Counted from the stretch's first letter, positions 44,546-53,150 are shown. The stretch is 64,000 nt of DNA from Marinobacterium litorale DSM 23545 (GCF_000428985.1 NZ_AUAZ01000010.1:62001-126000); one strand, 5' to 3'. The notes: generated by a model from the sequence alone, not told the origin. Program-made: numbers and translations.

Positions 44546-45679
44546 TCAAACGATCATATCTACCGTAAAAGAGTGCTGTCCGGCTAGCGCTATAAAATCG
44601 TCAACTGCTTGCTGGGTATTGCCGATGAACTCGTTTGAAAAACTGAAACCAGCAATAACACCCGCTTCGTCAGTATGACCTTCGACAAGTTGTTGTAGCC
44701 ACCAGTTCAGTCCGGCCTGGTCTGGCTTACGTTCTAAAACATTCTCGTAGACCTGTTCAAGAAACGCTTCCTTGTCTTTGCCCGCGTAATCTTTAGCGAA
44801 TTCCTGACTGGCCACGAATGAGCGAACAACTTCACTAAAATCGAGGTCAATATCCAATCGATCAGACCAGTAGCGATAGCCACCGTGATCAGGGTCACGA
44901 TCAAATACCGTTTTATAGAGGCGGACGAGCGACTGGTCTTCGCTGAGCGCTTCCTCTTCGGTTTCGACCTCCCGAAGAGAACCATTACTTAACCTCGCGT
45001 AGATCGATTGCGCACTTCCGTTGCCGGGCAGATCGGTCATGAACTCGATATCGAAGGTTTGGCCATCCTTGAACAATTTATTCGCGCTTTTCTGGAAGTA
45101 CCCACGATCTTCCTCTTCATAGACGAGGCCATCGACAACCAAATAGTGGTCATCGCCATCGACATAAGCGCCATCGACAAAGTTACCGTCAGGGTCTGTG
45201 GTTATAAAAGTGTATTCGCTCGGATCATCCTCCAGTTCAAACCAGTGTCCGCGAACCACTATTTTGGCGTGATCGGAGTTGCCGGGAGCGTCGTCTCCAT
45301 AAACGGGGTGGTCATCAGAGCTGCTATCGGAATCGTCGTCAGAGTCGTCACCGGAGTCGTCACCGGAGTCGTCATCGGAGTCGTCATCGGAGTCGTCATC
45401 GGAGTCGTCATCAGAGTCGTCATCAGAGTCGTCATCAGAGTCGTCGTCATCGGATTGAGCGAAAAAGTAGCCATCACCATCACGGTCTTTGTATGTGGTT
45501 TCGGTCCACTCTTCATCGACCAGTAGCTTTTCAACAATGATCGAGCCGCCGCCGATTATCCGATATTCCATGGTTGCAGAATCAATATCGGTTTCAGACC
45601 AGTTACCGTCAGAATCGGCAACCTCTATAACCACGGAGCCATCGACAATCAGCAGTCGTTTCATCTCAGTAGCAGGCAT
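44546..45679 (-). CDS. DUF4214 protein with DDDS tandem repeats
   Basis: 377 residues from ATG 45679. An N-terminal part rich in acidic strand-like segments (about 1-75) leads to a DDDS/GDDS repeat (about 77-118), a variable middle (VVRGHWFELEDDPSEY), then two DUF4214 modules: TVFDRDPDHGGYRYWSDRL and VRSFVASQEFAKDY near 275-310, and VLERKPDQAGLNWWLQQL with GFSFSNEF near 325-365. DUF4214 proteins are often secreted by type I systems; the acidic repeats may bind Ca2+. No signal peptide, RTX nonapeptide or secretion gene is seen here. The gene follows the NIT-like gene by 95 bp. Confidence 0.85.
   Translation of the reverse strand: MPATEMKRLLIVDGSVVIEVADSDGNWSETDIDSATMEYRIIGGGSIIVEKLLVDEEWTETTYKDRDGDGYFFAQSDDDDSDDDSDDDSDDDSDDDSDDDSDDDSGDDSGDDSDDDSDSSSDDHPVYGDDAPGNSDHAKIVVRGHWFELEDDPSEYTFITTDPDGNFVDGAYVDGDDHYLVVDGLVYEEEDRGYFQKSANKLFKDGQTFDIEFMTDLPGNGSAQSIYARLSNGSLREVETEEEALSEDQSLVRLYKTVFDRDPDHGGYRYWSDRLDIDLDFSEVVRSFVASQEFAKDYAGKDKEAFLEQVYENVLERKPDQAGLNWWLQQLVEGHTDEAGVIAGFSFSNEFIGNTQQAVDDFIALAGQHSFTVDMIV
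45342..45449. repeat. Nine-unit 12-bp tandem repeat (DDDS)
   Basis: Nine 12-bp units of the GAGTCGTCATCG type run head to tail and encode DDDS/GDDS on the minus strand. Units 3-5 are identical, as are 6-8. As 12 is a multiple of three, copy-number change keeps the frame. This is slippage-prone sequence. Confidence 0.9.
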
Positions 45680-45774
45680 GGGATGTCACTCTTAATTATA
45701 AGTTCTTTATCTTCTTACTATCGCCTAAATATTCGGAAAGATCCATTGCGGCTGGGCAGTATTTGTACACTGGT

Positions 45775-46620
45775 TTAAAGACAGTGGTGCTTCCGAAGAT
45801 CGACAATTGCAGCATCCATAAGTGCCAGCAATCCATCGACGGCTTTGGAGGCGCGGTCAAAGTAGGCCCGAGTGTCGATAGAGGGTCCTTGCGGGGCAAT
45901 AAGCTCTTTCTCGATACACTCCAAAAAGTGGTTAATGGCGGGCCGGGTCTGGGCTAACGCAGCGCTATCTCCGGTATTGTTTTCGAGGTGACTGAACGCA
46001 CGTGCTGTCAGCTCCTGAACTTTTTGATGAAGAAATCGCATTCGCACCCGTTGTTGGGATGTACTCGAGCCGCTCGCCGCGATACCTGTGCCAAGCGCTC
46101 GTGCCTGCCCGCTCCACTCGGCGGCCTGAATAACTTCCTGCCAGATGGTGCTGAGATGGGCCAGGTTTCGGTTTCCCTGAGACAGGTCTATCTGGGTTGC
46201 CGTATCTTCGATGAGATAAATAACATCCCTAATCAGTCGGTTATGATCGGTCAGGTTTTGCGTGGCGGTTTTTCCGACAACCTGTTTTGTAACCCGCCAC
46301 TGCTCATGAAGTTCCTGCCAACGCGCGTTGAACGGGGTCTGAACTCTAGTTGCTGTGCTCATTGATACATCGACACGATGGGCGAGACCTTCAACCTGAC
46401 TCTTTAGCTGCGTGTCGCCAGACAACAGACCGTTGCTCAAGCCACGATGTTGCTGCAAGTCAGTCAACAGCTGGCGTGATAGAGCCAACTGGTTCAGTAT
46501 CGAACCGATACGGCGCTTTTGAGAGGCCTTTAGGCGACAGTGCAGCAAAAACATGATGCCCGCACTTAGTACAGCCAATGAGATGGCCACATACAGTGTT
46601 GGGTCGGTTGGCGTCGGCAT
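45775..46620 (-). CDS. NIT-like sensor protein with N-terminal membrane anchor
   Basis: 281 residues with one hydrophobic helix (about 8-28), then a helical domain. The stretch LLTDLQQHRGLSNGLLSGD near residue 53 resembles the LQ(K/R)ERG-x-SNG signature of NIT (nitrate/nitrite-sensing) domains, with a matching region of long helices to residue 275. The domain normally sits fused to HAMP-MCP or kinase; here it is a separate gene, 5 bp after an MCP-type gene with no such sensor. A sensory partner for that transducer is the simplest guess. The orientation across the membrane is not certain. Confidence 0.7.
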   Translation of the reverse strand: MPTPTDPTLYVAISLAVLSAGIMFLLHCRLKASQKRRIGSILNQLALSRQLLTDLQQHRGLSNGLLSGDTQLKSQVEGLAHRVDVSMSTATRVQTPFNARWQELHEQWRVTKQVVGKTATQNLTDHNRLIRDVIYLIEDTATQIDLSQGNRNLAHLSTIWQEVIQAAEWSGQARALGTGIAASGSSTSQQRVRMRFLHQKVQELTARAFSHLENNTGDSAALAQTRPAINHFLECIEKELIAPQGPSIDTRAYFDRASKAVDGLLALMDAAIVDLRKHHCL

Positions 46621-46625
46621 ACCAT

Positions 46626-47750
46626 TTATTCCGTAAGGTAGGCGAGGTGGTGGGCTAAACCATGAGCCTGCGCAGAAGCGGACAGGTTTGCTCGGTTGCC
46701 GATCGATACTTGCTCGGCGAGAACAGCAATATCTCTCACCGCGTGGCTCTGTTGTTCGGTGCTGGTGGCCACTTGGGTAACCTCTGTCGTCAGGGTGTGA
46801 ATACCGGATCGGGCTTGTTCCAGCAGGGCGGTCACGGAGTCCGCGCCGGCAACGCTCGAGCCGGCAATCTGCTTTAGTTCGGCCATATGCTTACCGACTT
46901 GCTCAATTTGGGACTGTACAAGATCAATATTCAGGCTGATCTGTTGGGCTGATTCATTGCAGTGAATGGCAAGCCGGCGGACTTCGTCGGCAACAACGGA
47001 GAAACCTCGCCCGCTGTCCCCGGCCCGTGCGGCTTCGATGGCGGCGTTTAGTGAAAGCAGCGCGGTTTGGTCGGCGATCGATGTAATCACTGTCGACATG
47101 CTGAGTATGGTTTGGGATGCATCGTTTAACGCAACCATTAACGAGTCAGTTTGGTCCGCCTGAAGAGACATAGTGCGCACGTTTTCGGCGAGATTGTTCA
47201 GCTGTTCAAGGCTGGTCTCGATCTCGCGGGTTGCGAGCAGGCTGCTCTGTAGGGACGAGTTTGCCAGTCCCGCGACTTCACGTAAGCCTGTGTCCAGTTC
47301 TTCCACCGCGGCCGATGCAGTGCTGGCCGCGTCACTTTGTTTCTCGGCCGAGGTTGTTACCTGTGTGGCGCTTTGTTCAAGTTCGTGAGACGAGTGGGCA
47401 ATCTCTTCCAGCTTTTGTTGCAGTTCCTGCCGAGCACGTCCCATCTGTACGATCTTTGATCGGACTCCGATGAGGGCTGGGCCACAAACCGGGTAGCTTG
47501 TTAGGCACCTTTGAGCTTGCCCGGACGCTTTCGAAAATTCGGAGGCAAGATCAGAGACTTCGCTGAGGATCAGATAGAGCGTTGCCGAGCCCAGATAACC
47601 TGATACGACGAGCCAGGGAGTAGACGGTATTTCAGCAGCGATTAACGCTGTTATCAGGCCCATGCAGGTAATAAAAAGGTGAAATCCGATGACACCTTTC
47701 AGGCCCATTGCGGTTAGTAGCAGACTTGCGGGGTAGGTCAGCCAACGCAT
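46626..47750 (-). CDS. Chemoreceptor-like transducer with minimal membrane part
   Basis: 374 residues from ATG 47750 (AGAGGG before it). Two or three hydrophobic helices near residues 5-75 with only short external loops, then a full MCP signalling helix pair whose tip is near [38 protein letters not shown]. No periplasmic ligand domain and no HAMP of normal length. It is the first gene of a two-gene operon with the NIT-like protein (5-bp gap). No methylation/CheR pentapeptide at the C-terminus. A terminator-like hairpin lies in its leader. Confidence 0.85.
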   Translation of the reverse strand: MRWLTYPASLLLTAMGLKGVIGFHLFITCMGLITALIAAEIPSTPWLVVSGYLGSATLYLILSEVSDLASEFSKASGQAQRCLTSYPVCGPALIGVRSKIVQMGRARQELQQKLEEIAHSSHELEQSATQVTTSAEKQSDAASTASAAVEELDTGLREVAGLANSSLQSSLLATREIETSLEQLNNLAENVRTMSLQADQTDSLMVALNDASQTILSMSTVITSIADQTALLSLNAAIEAARAGDSGRGFSVVADEVRRLAIHCNESAQQISLNIDLVQSQIEQVGKHMAELKQIAGSSVAGADSVTALLEQARSGIHTLTTEVTQVATSTEQQSHAVRDIAVLAEQVSIGNRANLSASAQAHGLAHHLAYLTE

Positions 47751-47768
47751 TTTTATCCCTCTGAAAAC

Positions 47769-47819
47769 AAAAAACGCCCCCAGCCGCAAACGGTGAGTGA
47801 CCGTTACAGTTGGGGGCGT
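47769..47819 (-). terminator. Leader terminator/attenuator before the transducer gene
   Basis: On the minus strand, arms ACGCCCCCA (47819-47811) and TGGGGGCGT (47782-47774) enclose an inner stem AACGGT/ACCGTT (47805-47800 / 47794-47789) and are followed by six T. It stops 18 bases upstream of the start codon, so readthrough would decide expression. Confidence 0.65.
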
Positions 47820-48025
47820 CGTTGCCTGTTAGCGATACACTAGGCGTCTATGCCTTTACAATCTATCGCCGCTATTACTGTTTCAGAAGAGCTCGCAAAC
47901 CCTATGCCAGGTGAGCGAAGGTGTTGATTATGAAAGGGGAGAGGTACCAGGTGCGGAACTTGGCGGTTTGAAACGGTAAAAATATGAAAGGTAATAGTGC
48001 ATTTTGCGTCAACCGGGGTCAATAA

Positions 48026-48050
48026 CTGGGCACCGGCAGACGGTGCCCAG
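48026..48050 (-). terminator. Terminator of the PEBP gene
   Basis: CTGGGCACCG (48026-48035) with its complement at 48041-48050 and a 5-nt loop, followed by TTATT in the leftward direction. Confidence 0.7.
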
Positions 48051-48065
48051 CCCGAGAGCCTTTTA

Positions 48066-48695
48066 CTAGGCTGAAAGTTGCGGGTTCAGCGTATAGAGCC
48101 CTGTCAGCTTGCATTGGTCAAGAATATGGCCTTTGATCGCCTCGCGCACGGACTGCCCGGTAATCGGGCCCGATATATCGACCTTCTCCACATCCAGTGC
48201 GTACAGTGTGAAAACGTAGTGGTGCATGATTTCGTCGTTCCAGGGCGGGCAGGGGCCATCGTAACCGTAGTAGTCCCCTTTCATATCGGCATCACCGGCG
48301 AACCAGCTGGTGTAGTCATTGATGCCATGATGCATTCCTTCCGGGGCTGTGGGGCCATTCTTACCTCTGGGAGTCACACCGCTGGCGTGTGTGCCTTCAG
48401 CAATTTCGTGGCGGTCTGCAGGAATATCGATCAAGACCCAGTGAAAGAAATCCACGCGTGGCACGAGCTTGGACACGCTCTTGCCCTCCTGGTTCACATC
48501 ATCGCCTTTGCTGGGTACATCGGGATCATGACAGATGAGAGCGAAAGACCGTGTTTGGGGCGGTGCGCCGCTCCAGGCCAGGTGGGGGCTTACGTTATCA
48601 GAGAGTGTTACATGGGTTTTTGGATCCACCTTTCCGAACGCGTAGCGAATGGGGATGACTGAGTTATTATTGAAACTGTTGCTGGTCAGTTGCAT
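48066..48695 (-). CDS. YbhB/YbcL-type PEBP (Raf kinase inhibitor-like) protein
   Basis: 209 residues, no signal peptide, so cytosolic. Motifs of the phosphatidylethanolamine-binding fold are in order: LSDNVSPHLAWSGAPPQTRSFALICHDPDVP near residue 31-60, DFFHWVLIDIP near 82, and GYDGPCPPWNDEIMHHYVFTLYALD near 145. The prokaryotic members have an unclear function. Monocistronic, with its own terminator. Confidence 0.9.
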   Translation of the reverse strand: MQLTSNSFNNNSVIPIRYAFGKVDPKTHVTLSDNVSPHLAWSGAPPQTRSFALICHDPDVPSKGDDVNQEGKSVSKLVPRVDFFHWVLIDIPADRHEIAEGTHASGVTPRGKNGPTAPEGMHHGINDYTSWFAGDADMKGDYYGYDGPCPPWNDEIMHHYVFTLYALDVEKVDISGPITGQSVREAIKGHILDQCKLTGLYTLNPQLSA

Positions 48696-48833
48696 CGGTT
48701 GTCACCTACGATTAATCAGATCCATGATTGTGGCGCCGCTTACGCCTTTAACAATAATCTAGCATCATATGGCTCAGGATAAAGGCGTTAGCCGAGGAAT
48801 TTAGCGGTCACTGTTGAAACAGCGGAGGGGATA

Positions 48834-49013
48834 ATGGGAATTGAAGTGGGTGGTTTTTTCGGACTTGTACTGCTGGTGCTTGATGTGATGGCGATCGTCA
48901 AGACTATTCAAAGCCACGCCAGCACAACAGCTAAGGTTGTGTGGGTTGTCGCTATTTTGCTTTTGCCGTTATTGGGTCTGATTTTATGGTTTCTGTTTGG
49001 CCCCAAAGGGTAG
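48834..49013 (+). CDS. PLDc_N small membrane protein
   Basis: 59 residues with a GGAGGGG ribosome site. Helix one (FFGLVLLVLDVMAIVKTI, about 8-25), then STTAKVVWVVAILLLPLLGLILWFLFGPKG, is the N-terminal membrane hairpin (PLDc_N) otherwise found in front of cardiolipin synthases, standing here without the enzyme. It is too short for common gene callers and might be missed. Function unknown; it may interact with phospholipid enzymes or membranes. The stop lies 31 bp before the convergent glpD end. Confidence 0.8.
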   Translation: MGIEVGGFFGLVLLVLDVMAIVKTIQSHASTTAKVVWVVAILLLPLLGLILWFLFGPKG

Positions 49014-49044
49014 GGTATGGAGCGCCACTCAAGCGCGGAGCCGT

Positions 49045-50661
49045 TCAGCGAGCGGCATCGGATTGAAAGTATTCGCAGAACTTCTGTTCGGCGTTGTCGC
49101 CGAACAGAATGCGACAGGCTTCCTGTAGCCCTGGGTCGGCCTGGAGGGCGGTGCGGGATACCACCTGAGCGATCTTTGATCGGCGGCGCAGAAAATCATC
49201 CAACCGGGTGATCATTTCATGCTCCGCAGCCAGCATCAGCTCGCCCCGCAGGTACTCCGAGTTTTCGATCAGCAACTCACCCCAATCGGGGTGGGTTCGA
49301 ATCCCCTCCAGCACCTCGAATGCCCGATATCCGTAACGACGCCAGAGCCTTGAAGATAGAGGCTCGCTGGAGGAGGGCGGCGTTCGTTCGTCCAGCGCCA
49401 TCACCCGGGCCTGCTCCATGAAAGCCCTGCGCTGACTGATCTCGCCTTCCCCGTACCAGCGTGTCCCCCTGCGGCGCAATGTAATGCCAAGGGCTTCAAT
49501 GGCGTCACACACCTCTTCACCCACATTCAGGCAGTCCGTGAGCTTGCCGCCAAAAATACTGAGCCAGGGCGCGTCGGGGTCGGTCTCAATGCAGTGTTTT
49601 CTGGAGAGTCGGGTCCACTCCGGCTGTTTATCGTGCGAGTTACCGCTGGCCAGTGGGCGTACACCACAGCGTTCGGCGATGATGTCGTCCACCGTTAGCG
49701 GGCGCTTCAGGTTCAGGCGCGCGTTGATATTGCTTAATACGAATTCCCGGTCAGTATCGGTTACCGCCACTTCAGGGTGCTCTACCGGGGTATCGGTGGT
49801 GCCGATACAGGTTTTCGGGCCCATAGGGATGACAAAGAACAGTCGCCCGTCATCGGCAAAAAAAGTAAGTATGCGCGGATTTGGCGTCAGCCGATCAACA
49901 ATCAGGTGAATGCCTTTGGAGAACAGGTGCCGGTTCCGGGTCTGCCGCCCGGCCTGCCGGTTGAGTTGATCCACCCAGGGGCCTGTGGCATTGATCACCG
50001 AGCGGCTTGTCAGTCTGATGCGGGCTCCGTTTTGCTGATTCTCGGCGGTTAGCTGCCAGTTGCCATCGGGGGCGCGTTGGATTGTGTGTGCAGCCATATA
50101 GTTAACAGCCACGCAGCCCTGATCCATGGCCCGACGGATAAAGTTAAATGTGAACCTGGCATCGTTATCCAGTAGATAGCAATCAGAATATTCGATGCCG
50201 GCTTGAACATTGGTCAGATCTAAAATGGGCTCCCGGTCTTGCAGGTCTCTCAATGACAGGCGTTCGGGCCTTTGGGTATGGCCGCGACCGAGTAACCAAT
50301 ATAGCCAGGCGCCGACGTGGACCGCGAAGGGCGGTTTGCGAAAGCTCTTGGGGATGCTGGCCAGAAAGCGAATTTCACGGACGCTGGAAGGATAGGCATC
50401 CATCAATCGGTTGCGGCTGCGGCAGAGCTTGTCGACCAAAAAAAGCTCGCCGCTCTCGAGGTACTTGATGCCGCCCCAGGCCAGATTGGAACTGTTGGAG
50501 CTGGTTTCACCGGCGAAGTCGCCCCGGTCGATCAGAGCGACTCTTGCTCCGGCGGCTGAGAGCGCAGCTGCGGATACGGCACCGTTGATGCCGCCGCCCA
50601 GGATTGCCACATCAAAGGTTTCTGACTCCAGCCGGGCGAGATGGCGTGCACGTAGAGTCAA
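49045..50661 (-). CDS. glpD: Aerobic glycerol-3-phosphate dehydrogenase
   Basis: 538 residues, slightly longer than E. coli GlpD. It oxidises glycerol-3-phosphate to dihydroxyacetone phosphate and passes electrons to quinone at the inner membrane. The FAD Rossmann motif VAILGGGINGAVSA is near residue 17; ETSSNSSNLAWGGIKYL near 52; NATGPWVDQLN near 225; GGKLTDCLNVGEE near 390. It follows glpK by 3 bp. A perfect 12-bp hairpin lies inside its last codons (49082-49109). Confidence 0.95.
   Translation of the reverse strand: MTLRARHLARLESETFDVAILGGGINGAVSAAALSAAGARVALIDRGDFAGETSSNSSNLAWGGIKYLESGELFLVDKLCRSRNRLMDAYPSSVREIRFLASIPKSFRKPPFAVHVGAWLYWLLGRGHTQRPERLSLRDLQDREPILDLTNVQAGIEYSDCYLLDNDARFTFNFIRRAMDQGCVAVNYMAAHTIQRAPDGNWQLTAENQQNGARIRLTSRSVINATGPWVDQLNRQAGRQTRNRHLFSKGIHLIVDRLTPNPRILTFFADDGRLFFVIPMGPKTCIGTTDTPVEHPEVAVTDTDREFVLSNINARLNLKRPLTVDDIIAERCGVRPLASGNSHDKQPEWTRLSRKHCIETDPDAPWLSIFGGKLTDCLNVGEEVCDAIEALGITLRRRGTRWYGEGEISQRRAFMEQARVMALDERTPPSSSEPLSSRLWRRYGYRAFEVLEGIRTHPDWGELLIENSEYLRGELMLAAEHEMITRLDDFLRRRSKIAQVVSRTALQADPGLQEACRILFGDNAEQKFCEYFQSDAAR
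49082..49109. repeat. Perfect 12-bp hairpin inside the glpD 3' end
   Basis: TTCTGTTCGGCG (49082-49093), TTGT loop, and its exact complement (49098-49109), about 40 bp before the glpD stop. It codes for GDNAEQKF in glpD. It could act as an internal terminator, mRNA stabiliser or chance-tolerated structure. Confidence 0.6.
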
Positions 50662-50664
50662 TAG

Positions 50665-52167
50665 TCAGGCTCCAGCGGCTGGGGCGCGGGTGACCCTTGA
50701 GACAGCATCGTGCCAACCGGCCAGTAGTTTTGTTCTATGGATGGCGTCCATGTTTGGATGGTATATCTCCTCGCATTGCCAGAGTTCGGTAAACTCCCGC
50801 TGATCGCCGTAGAACCCGGCCTGGCGACCCGCCAGATAGGCAGCGCCCAGTGCCGTTGTCTCCTCTACCCGGGGTTTAAGTACTTGGGTATCGAGCACAT
50901 CGGCCAGAAACTGCAGCAGCCAGCTATTGGCCACCATACCACCGTCAACTCGCAGCGTTTTGGGGCTGATGCCATCGGCCGACATCGCGGCGAACAGATC
51001 GGCGGTTTGATAGGCCACGGATTCAAGGGTGGCACGGGCTATCTCCGCGCGCCCACTGGCACGGGTCAGCCCGAAAAGTGCGCCTCTGGCGTCAGGCTCC
51101 CAGTATGGGACGCCAAGCCCGGTAAACGCGGGTACCAGATAAACACCGTTGTTTGAGTTCAAGGAGCGGGCAAGGGTTTCGGTTTCTCTGGCCTGTTGAA
51201 TAATACCCAGTGAGTCACGCAGCCATTGTACGGCTGCTCCGGCGACGAAGATTGAGCCTTCCAGGGCATAGCTGACATGTCCATCCAGCTGCGAGGCGAC
51301 AGTCGTGAGAAGCCGCTGGGATGAGTCCACCGGTGCCGAGCCGGTATTAAGCAGGACAAAACAGCCGGTGCCGTAAGTGCTTTTTATATCGCCGGGGGAA
51401 AAGCAGCATTGGCCGATGCTGGCGGCCTGTTGATCACCCGCAACGCCGAGAATCGGAATCCGCTGGCCAAGTATGGAGGGGTCTGTATCGCCAAAGTGGT
51501 CGGCGCAATTCATGACACGGGGTAACGTCGTAGCCGGTATCCGGAAGGCGTCCAGCAGAGTTTCATCCCATTCGCCCGCGCGAATATTGTACAGGTTGGT
51601 ACGGCTGGCATTGGTTGCGTCGGTAAGGTGTTGCTTGCCGCCAGTGAGCTTCCAGATCAGGAAGCTGTCAACCGTTCCGAACAGCAGCTCGCCCTGTTCG
51701 GCCCGAGCGCGGGCTCCTTCCACCTGATTCAGAATCCAGGCCGCTTTGGTGGCGGAGAAGTAGGGGTCGAGCAGTAACCCGGAGCGGCTGCGTATCTCGG
51801 GTTCCAGCCCCTCGGTTCTCAGGCGCGAGCATTCGGGCGCTGTGCGTCGGTCTTGCCAGACAATGGCGTTGTGAATCGACTTACCGGTGTCTCGCTCCCA
51901 AATCAGGGTCGTTTCCCGCTGGTTGGTGATGCCTATGCTCAGAACCCGGTAGTTGTTCTCGCGTGCCCAATCGAGCATGCGGCGTACAACGCTCAGAGCG
52001 CTGTGCCAGATGTCGTCCGGGTCGTGCTCAACCCAGCCCTGTCGCGGGTAGTGCTGAGGAAACTCCTGCTGGGCACTGGCCAAGGGCACTGCAAGTTGAT
52101 CGAAAAGAATCGCTCGGCTGCTGGTGGTTCCCTGATCCAGGGCCAGAATACAGGTGCGCTCGGTCAT
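50665..52167 (-). CDS. glpK: Glycerol kinase
   Basis: 500 residues, the usual length. It phosphorylates glycerol to glycerol-3-phosphate. FGGY-family motifs: ALDQGTTSSRAILFD at residue 9, GITNQRETTLIWERDTGK near 78, LFGTVDSFLIWKLTGG near 162, VAGDQQAASIGQCCF near 242, STYGTGCFVLLNTG near 265. It is the first gene of a glpK-glpD operon; no facilitator (glpF) or repressor (glpR) is adjacent. The TGTTCG repeats in its promoter region may be regulatory. Confidence 0.97.
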   Translation of the reverse strand: MTERTCILALDQGTTSSRAILFDQLAVPLASAQQEFPQHYPRQGWVEHDPDDIWHSALSVVRRMLDWARENNYRVLSIGITNQRETTLIWERDTGKSIHNAIVWQDRRTAPECSRLRTEGLEPEIRSRSGLLLDPYFSATKAAWILNQVEGARARAEQGELLFGTVDSFLIWKLTGGKQHLTDATNASRTNLYNIRAGEWDETLLDAFRIPATTLPRVMNCADHFGDTDPSILGQRIPILGVAGDQQAASIGQCCFSPGDIKSTYGTGCFVLLNTGSAPVDSSQRLLTTVASQLDGHVSYALEGSIFVAGAAVQWLRDSLGIIQQARETETLARSLNSNNGVYLVPAFTGLGVPYWEPDARGALFGLTRASGRAEIARATLESVAYQTADLFAAMSADGISPKTLRVDGGMVANSWLLQFLADVLDTQVLKPRVEETTALGAAYLAGRQAGFYGDQREFTELWQCEEIYHPNMDAIHRTKLLAGWHDAVSRVTRAPAAGA

Positions 52168-52206
52168 CCCTATCTCCTTGTACTTTCCCTGTCAGTATAG
52201 AAAGAT

Positions 52207-52221
52207 TTGTTCGCTTGTTCG
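52207..52221. promoter_or_regulatory. Direct repeats in the glpK/ROK divergent promoter
   Basis: TTGTTCG occurs at 52207-52213 and 52215-52221, 8 bp apart, in the 81-bp gap between glpK and the kinase. TGTTCG is the half-site motif of E. coli GlpR operators, so repression by a GlpR-type protein is plausible. No glpR gene is in the window. Confidence 0.4.
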
Positions 52222-52248
52222 TGAAACCGCAAGACAGAGGGAACCCCG

Positions 52249-53148
52249 TTGGAAAAACTCCGCATTGGGATCGATTTGGGCGGCACCAAAACGGAAGGCG
52301 TTGTTCTGGATGAACAGGGCCTGGAGCGCTATCGGCAACGGGTTTCCACACCCGGACATCTTGGTTTTGAGGCGGTGGTTGAGTGCATTGCCACCCTGGT
52401 TAAAAGCCTGGACGATCAGGCCGGTTGTCAGCTGCCGGTGGGTGTGGGCACCCCCGGTGCTATCTCGACGCTGACCGGGACGATGAAAAACTGCAATACC
52501 ACCTGCCTGAATGGCCGGGACCTGCTGGGAGCCCTGGAGGCCCGGTTGCAGCGACCTGTCCGGCTTGCTAACGATGCCAACTGCTTCGCGCTCAGTGAGG
52601 CGCTTGACGGTGCCGGGGCGGATTACGGTGTTGTCTTCGGTGTAATCATGGGCACCGGAGTCGGTGGCGGGTTGGTGCTGCATGGCCAGCTTCACCAGGG
52701 TGCTCAGCATATCGGCGGCGAGTGGGGGCACAATCAGCTGGAGGCTGACGGCCCGGTTTGTTACTGCGGCCGCCGTGGATGTGTGGAGACCTTTATCTCG
52801 GGCCCCGGACTGCTGGCCGACTACCACAGGCTGGGCGGAAAAGCGCAGAGTGTTCCTGAGCTTCTGACCGGGCTGGAGCAAGGGGAGGCCTGTGCGGCGC
52901 AGGCAATGGATCGCTTTCACCAGCGTTTTGGTCGTGCACTGGCCACGGTAATCAATATCCTCGATCCCGATGTGGTTGTGCTCGGGGGCGGATTGTCCAA
53001 TATGGAGCCCCTCTACAGGGAGGGGCGTGACGCGGTCGCGGAGTATGTTTTCAATGACCAGCTGATAACGCCGATCATAAGGAACTGTCATGGTGACAGT
53101 TCCGGGGTGCGAGGTGCCGCGCAGCTTTGGTCAGTCGACGAGGTTTAA
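52249..53148 (+). CDS. mak: ROK family sugar kinase (Mak/fructokinase-like)
   Basis: 299 residues, TTG start after AGAGGGA. The ATP-binding DLGGTKTEGVVLD opens it, GTPGAIS is near residue 68, NDANCFALSEA near 104, GTGVGGGLV near 136, and the ROK zinc cluster CYCGRRGCVETFISGPG near 170. The cluster sequence is close to E. coli Mak (manno/fructokinase), but N-acetylglucosamine kinase is a similar possibility. It is divergent from glpK and is followed 2 bp later by a cupin. Confidence 0.85.
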   Translation: MEKLRIGIDLGGTKTEGVVLDEQGLERYRQRVSTPGHLGFEAVVECIATLVKSLDDQAGCQLPVGVGTPGAISTLTGTMKNCNTTCLNGRDLLGALEARLQRPVRLANDANCFALSEALDGAGADYGVVFGVIMGTGVGGGLVLHGQLHQGAQHIGGEWGHNQLEADGPVCYCGRRGCVETFISGPGLLADYHRLGGKAQSVPELLTGLEQGEACAAQAMDRFHQRFGRALATVINILDPDVVVLGGGLSNMEPLYREGRDAVAEYVFNDQLITPIIRNCHGDSSGVRGAAQLWSVDEV

Positions 53149-53150
53149 CG

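Larger units (their letters stand above)
47751..48065 (-). promoter_or_regulatory. Long 5' leader of the transducer operon
   Basis: 315 bp between the PEBP gene end and the transducer start, without a convincing gene. TTGACG (48012-48007, minus) is a possible -35, with a weak -10. If used, the leader would be about 230 nt and contains a strong intrinsic-terminator hairpin just before the ribosome site. I did not match it to a known riboswitch. Confidence 0.45.

Noticed and set aside
45342-45449. Tandem repeat as CRISPR
   Set aside because: Units are 12 bp with no spacers, in frame within a gene.
47820-48020. Known riboswitch (c-di-GMP-I or II) in the transducer leader
   Set aside because: The conserved core (GCAAA with GAAA tetraloop and receptor) could not be found on the correct strand.
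52192-53091. 299-residue frame antisense to the ROK kinase
   Set aside because: It mirrors the kinase, whose ROK motifs are clear; no motif on the opposite strand.
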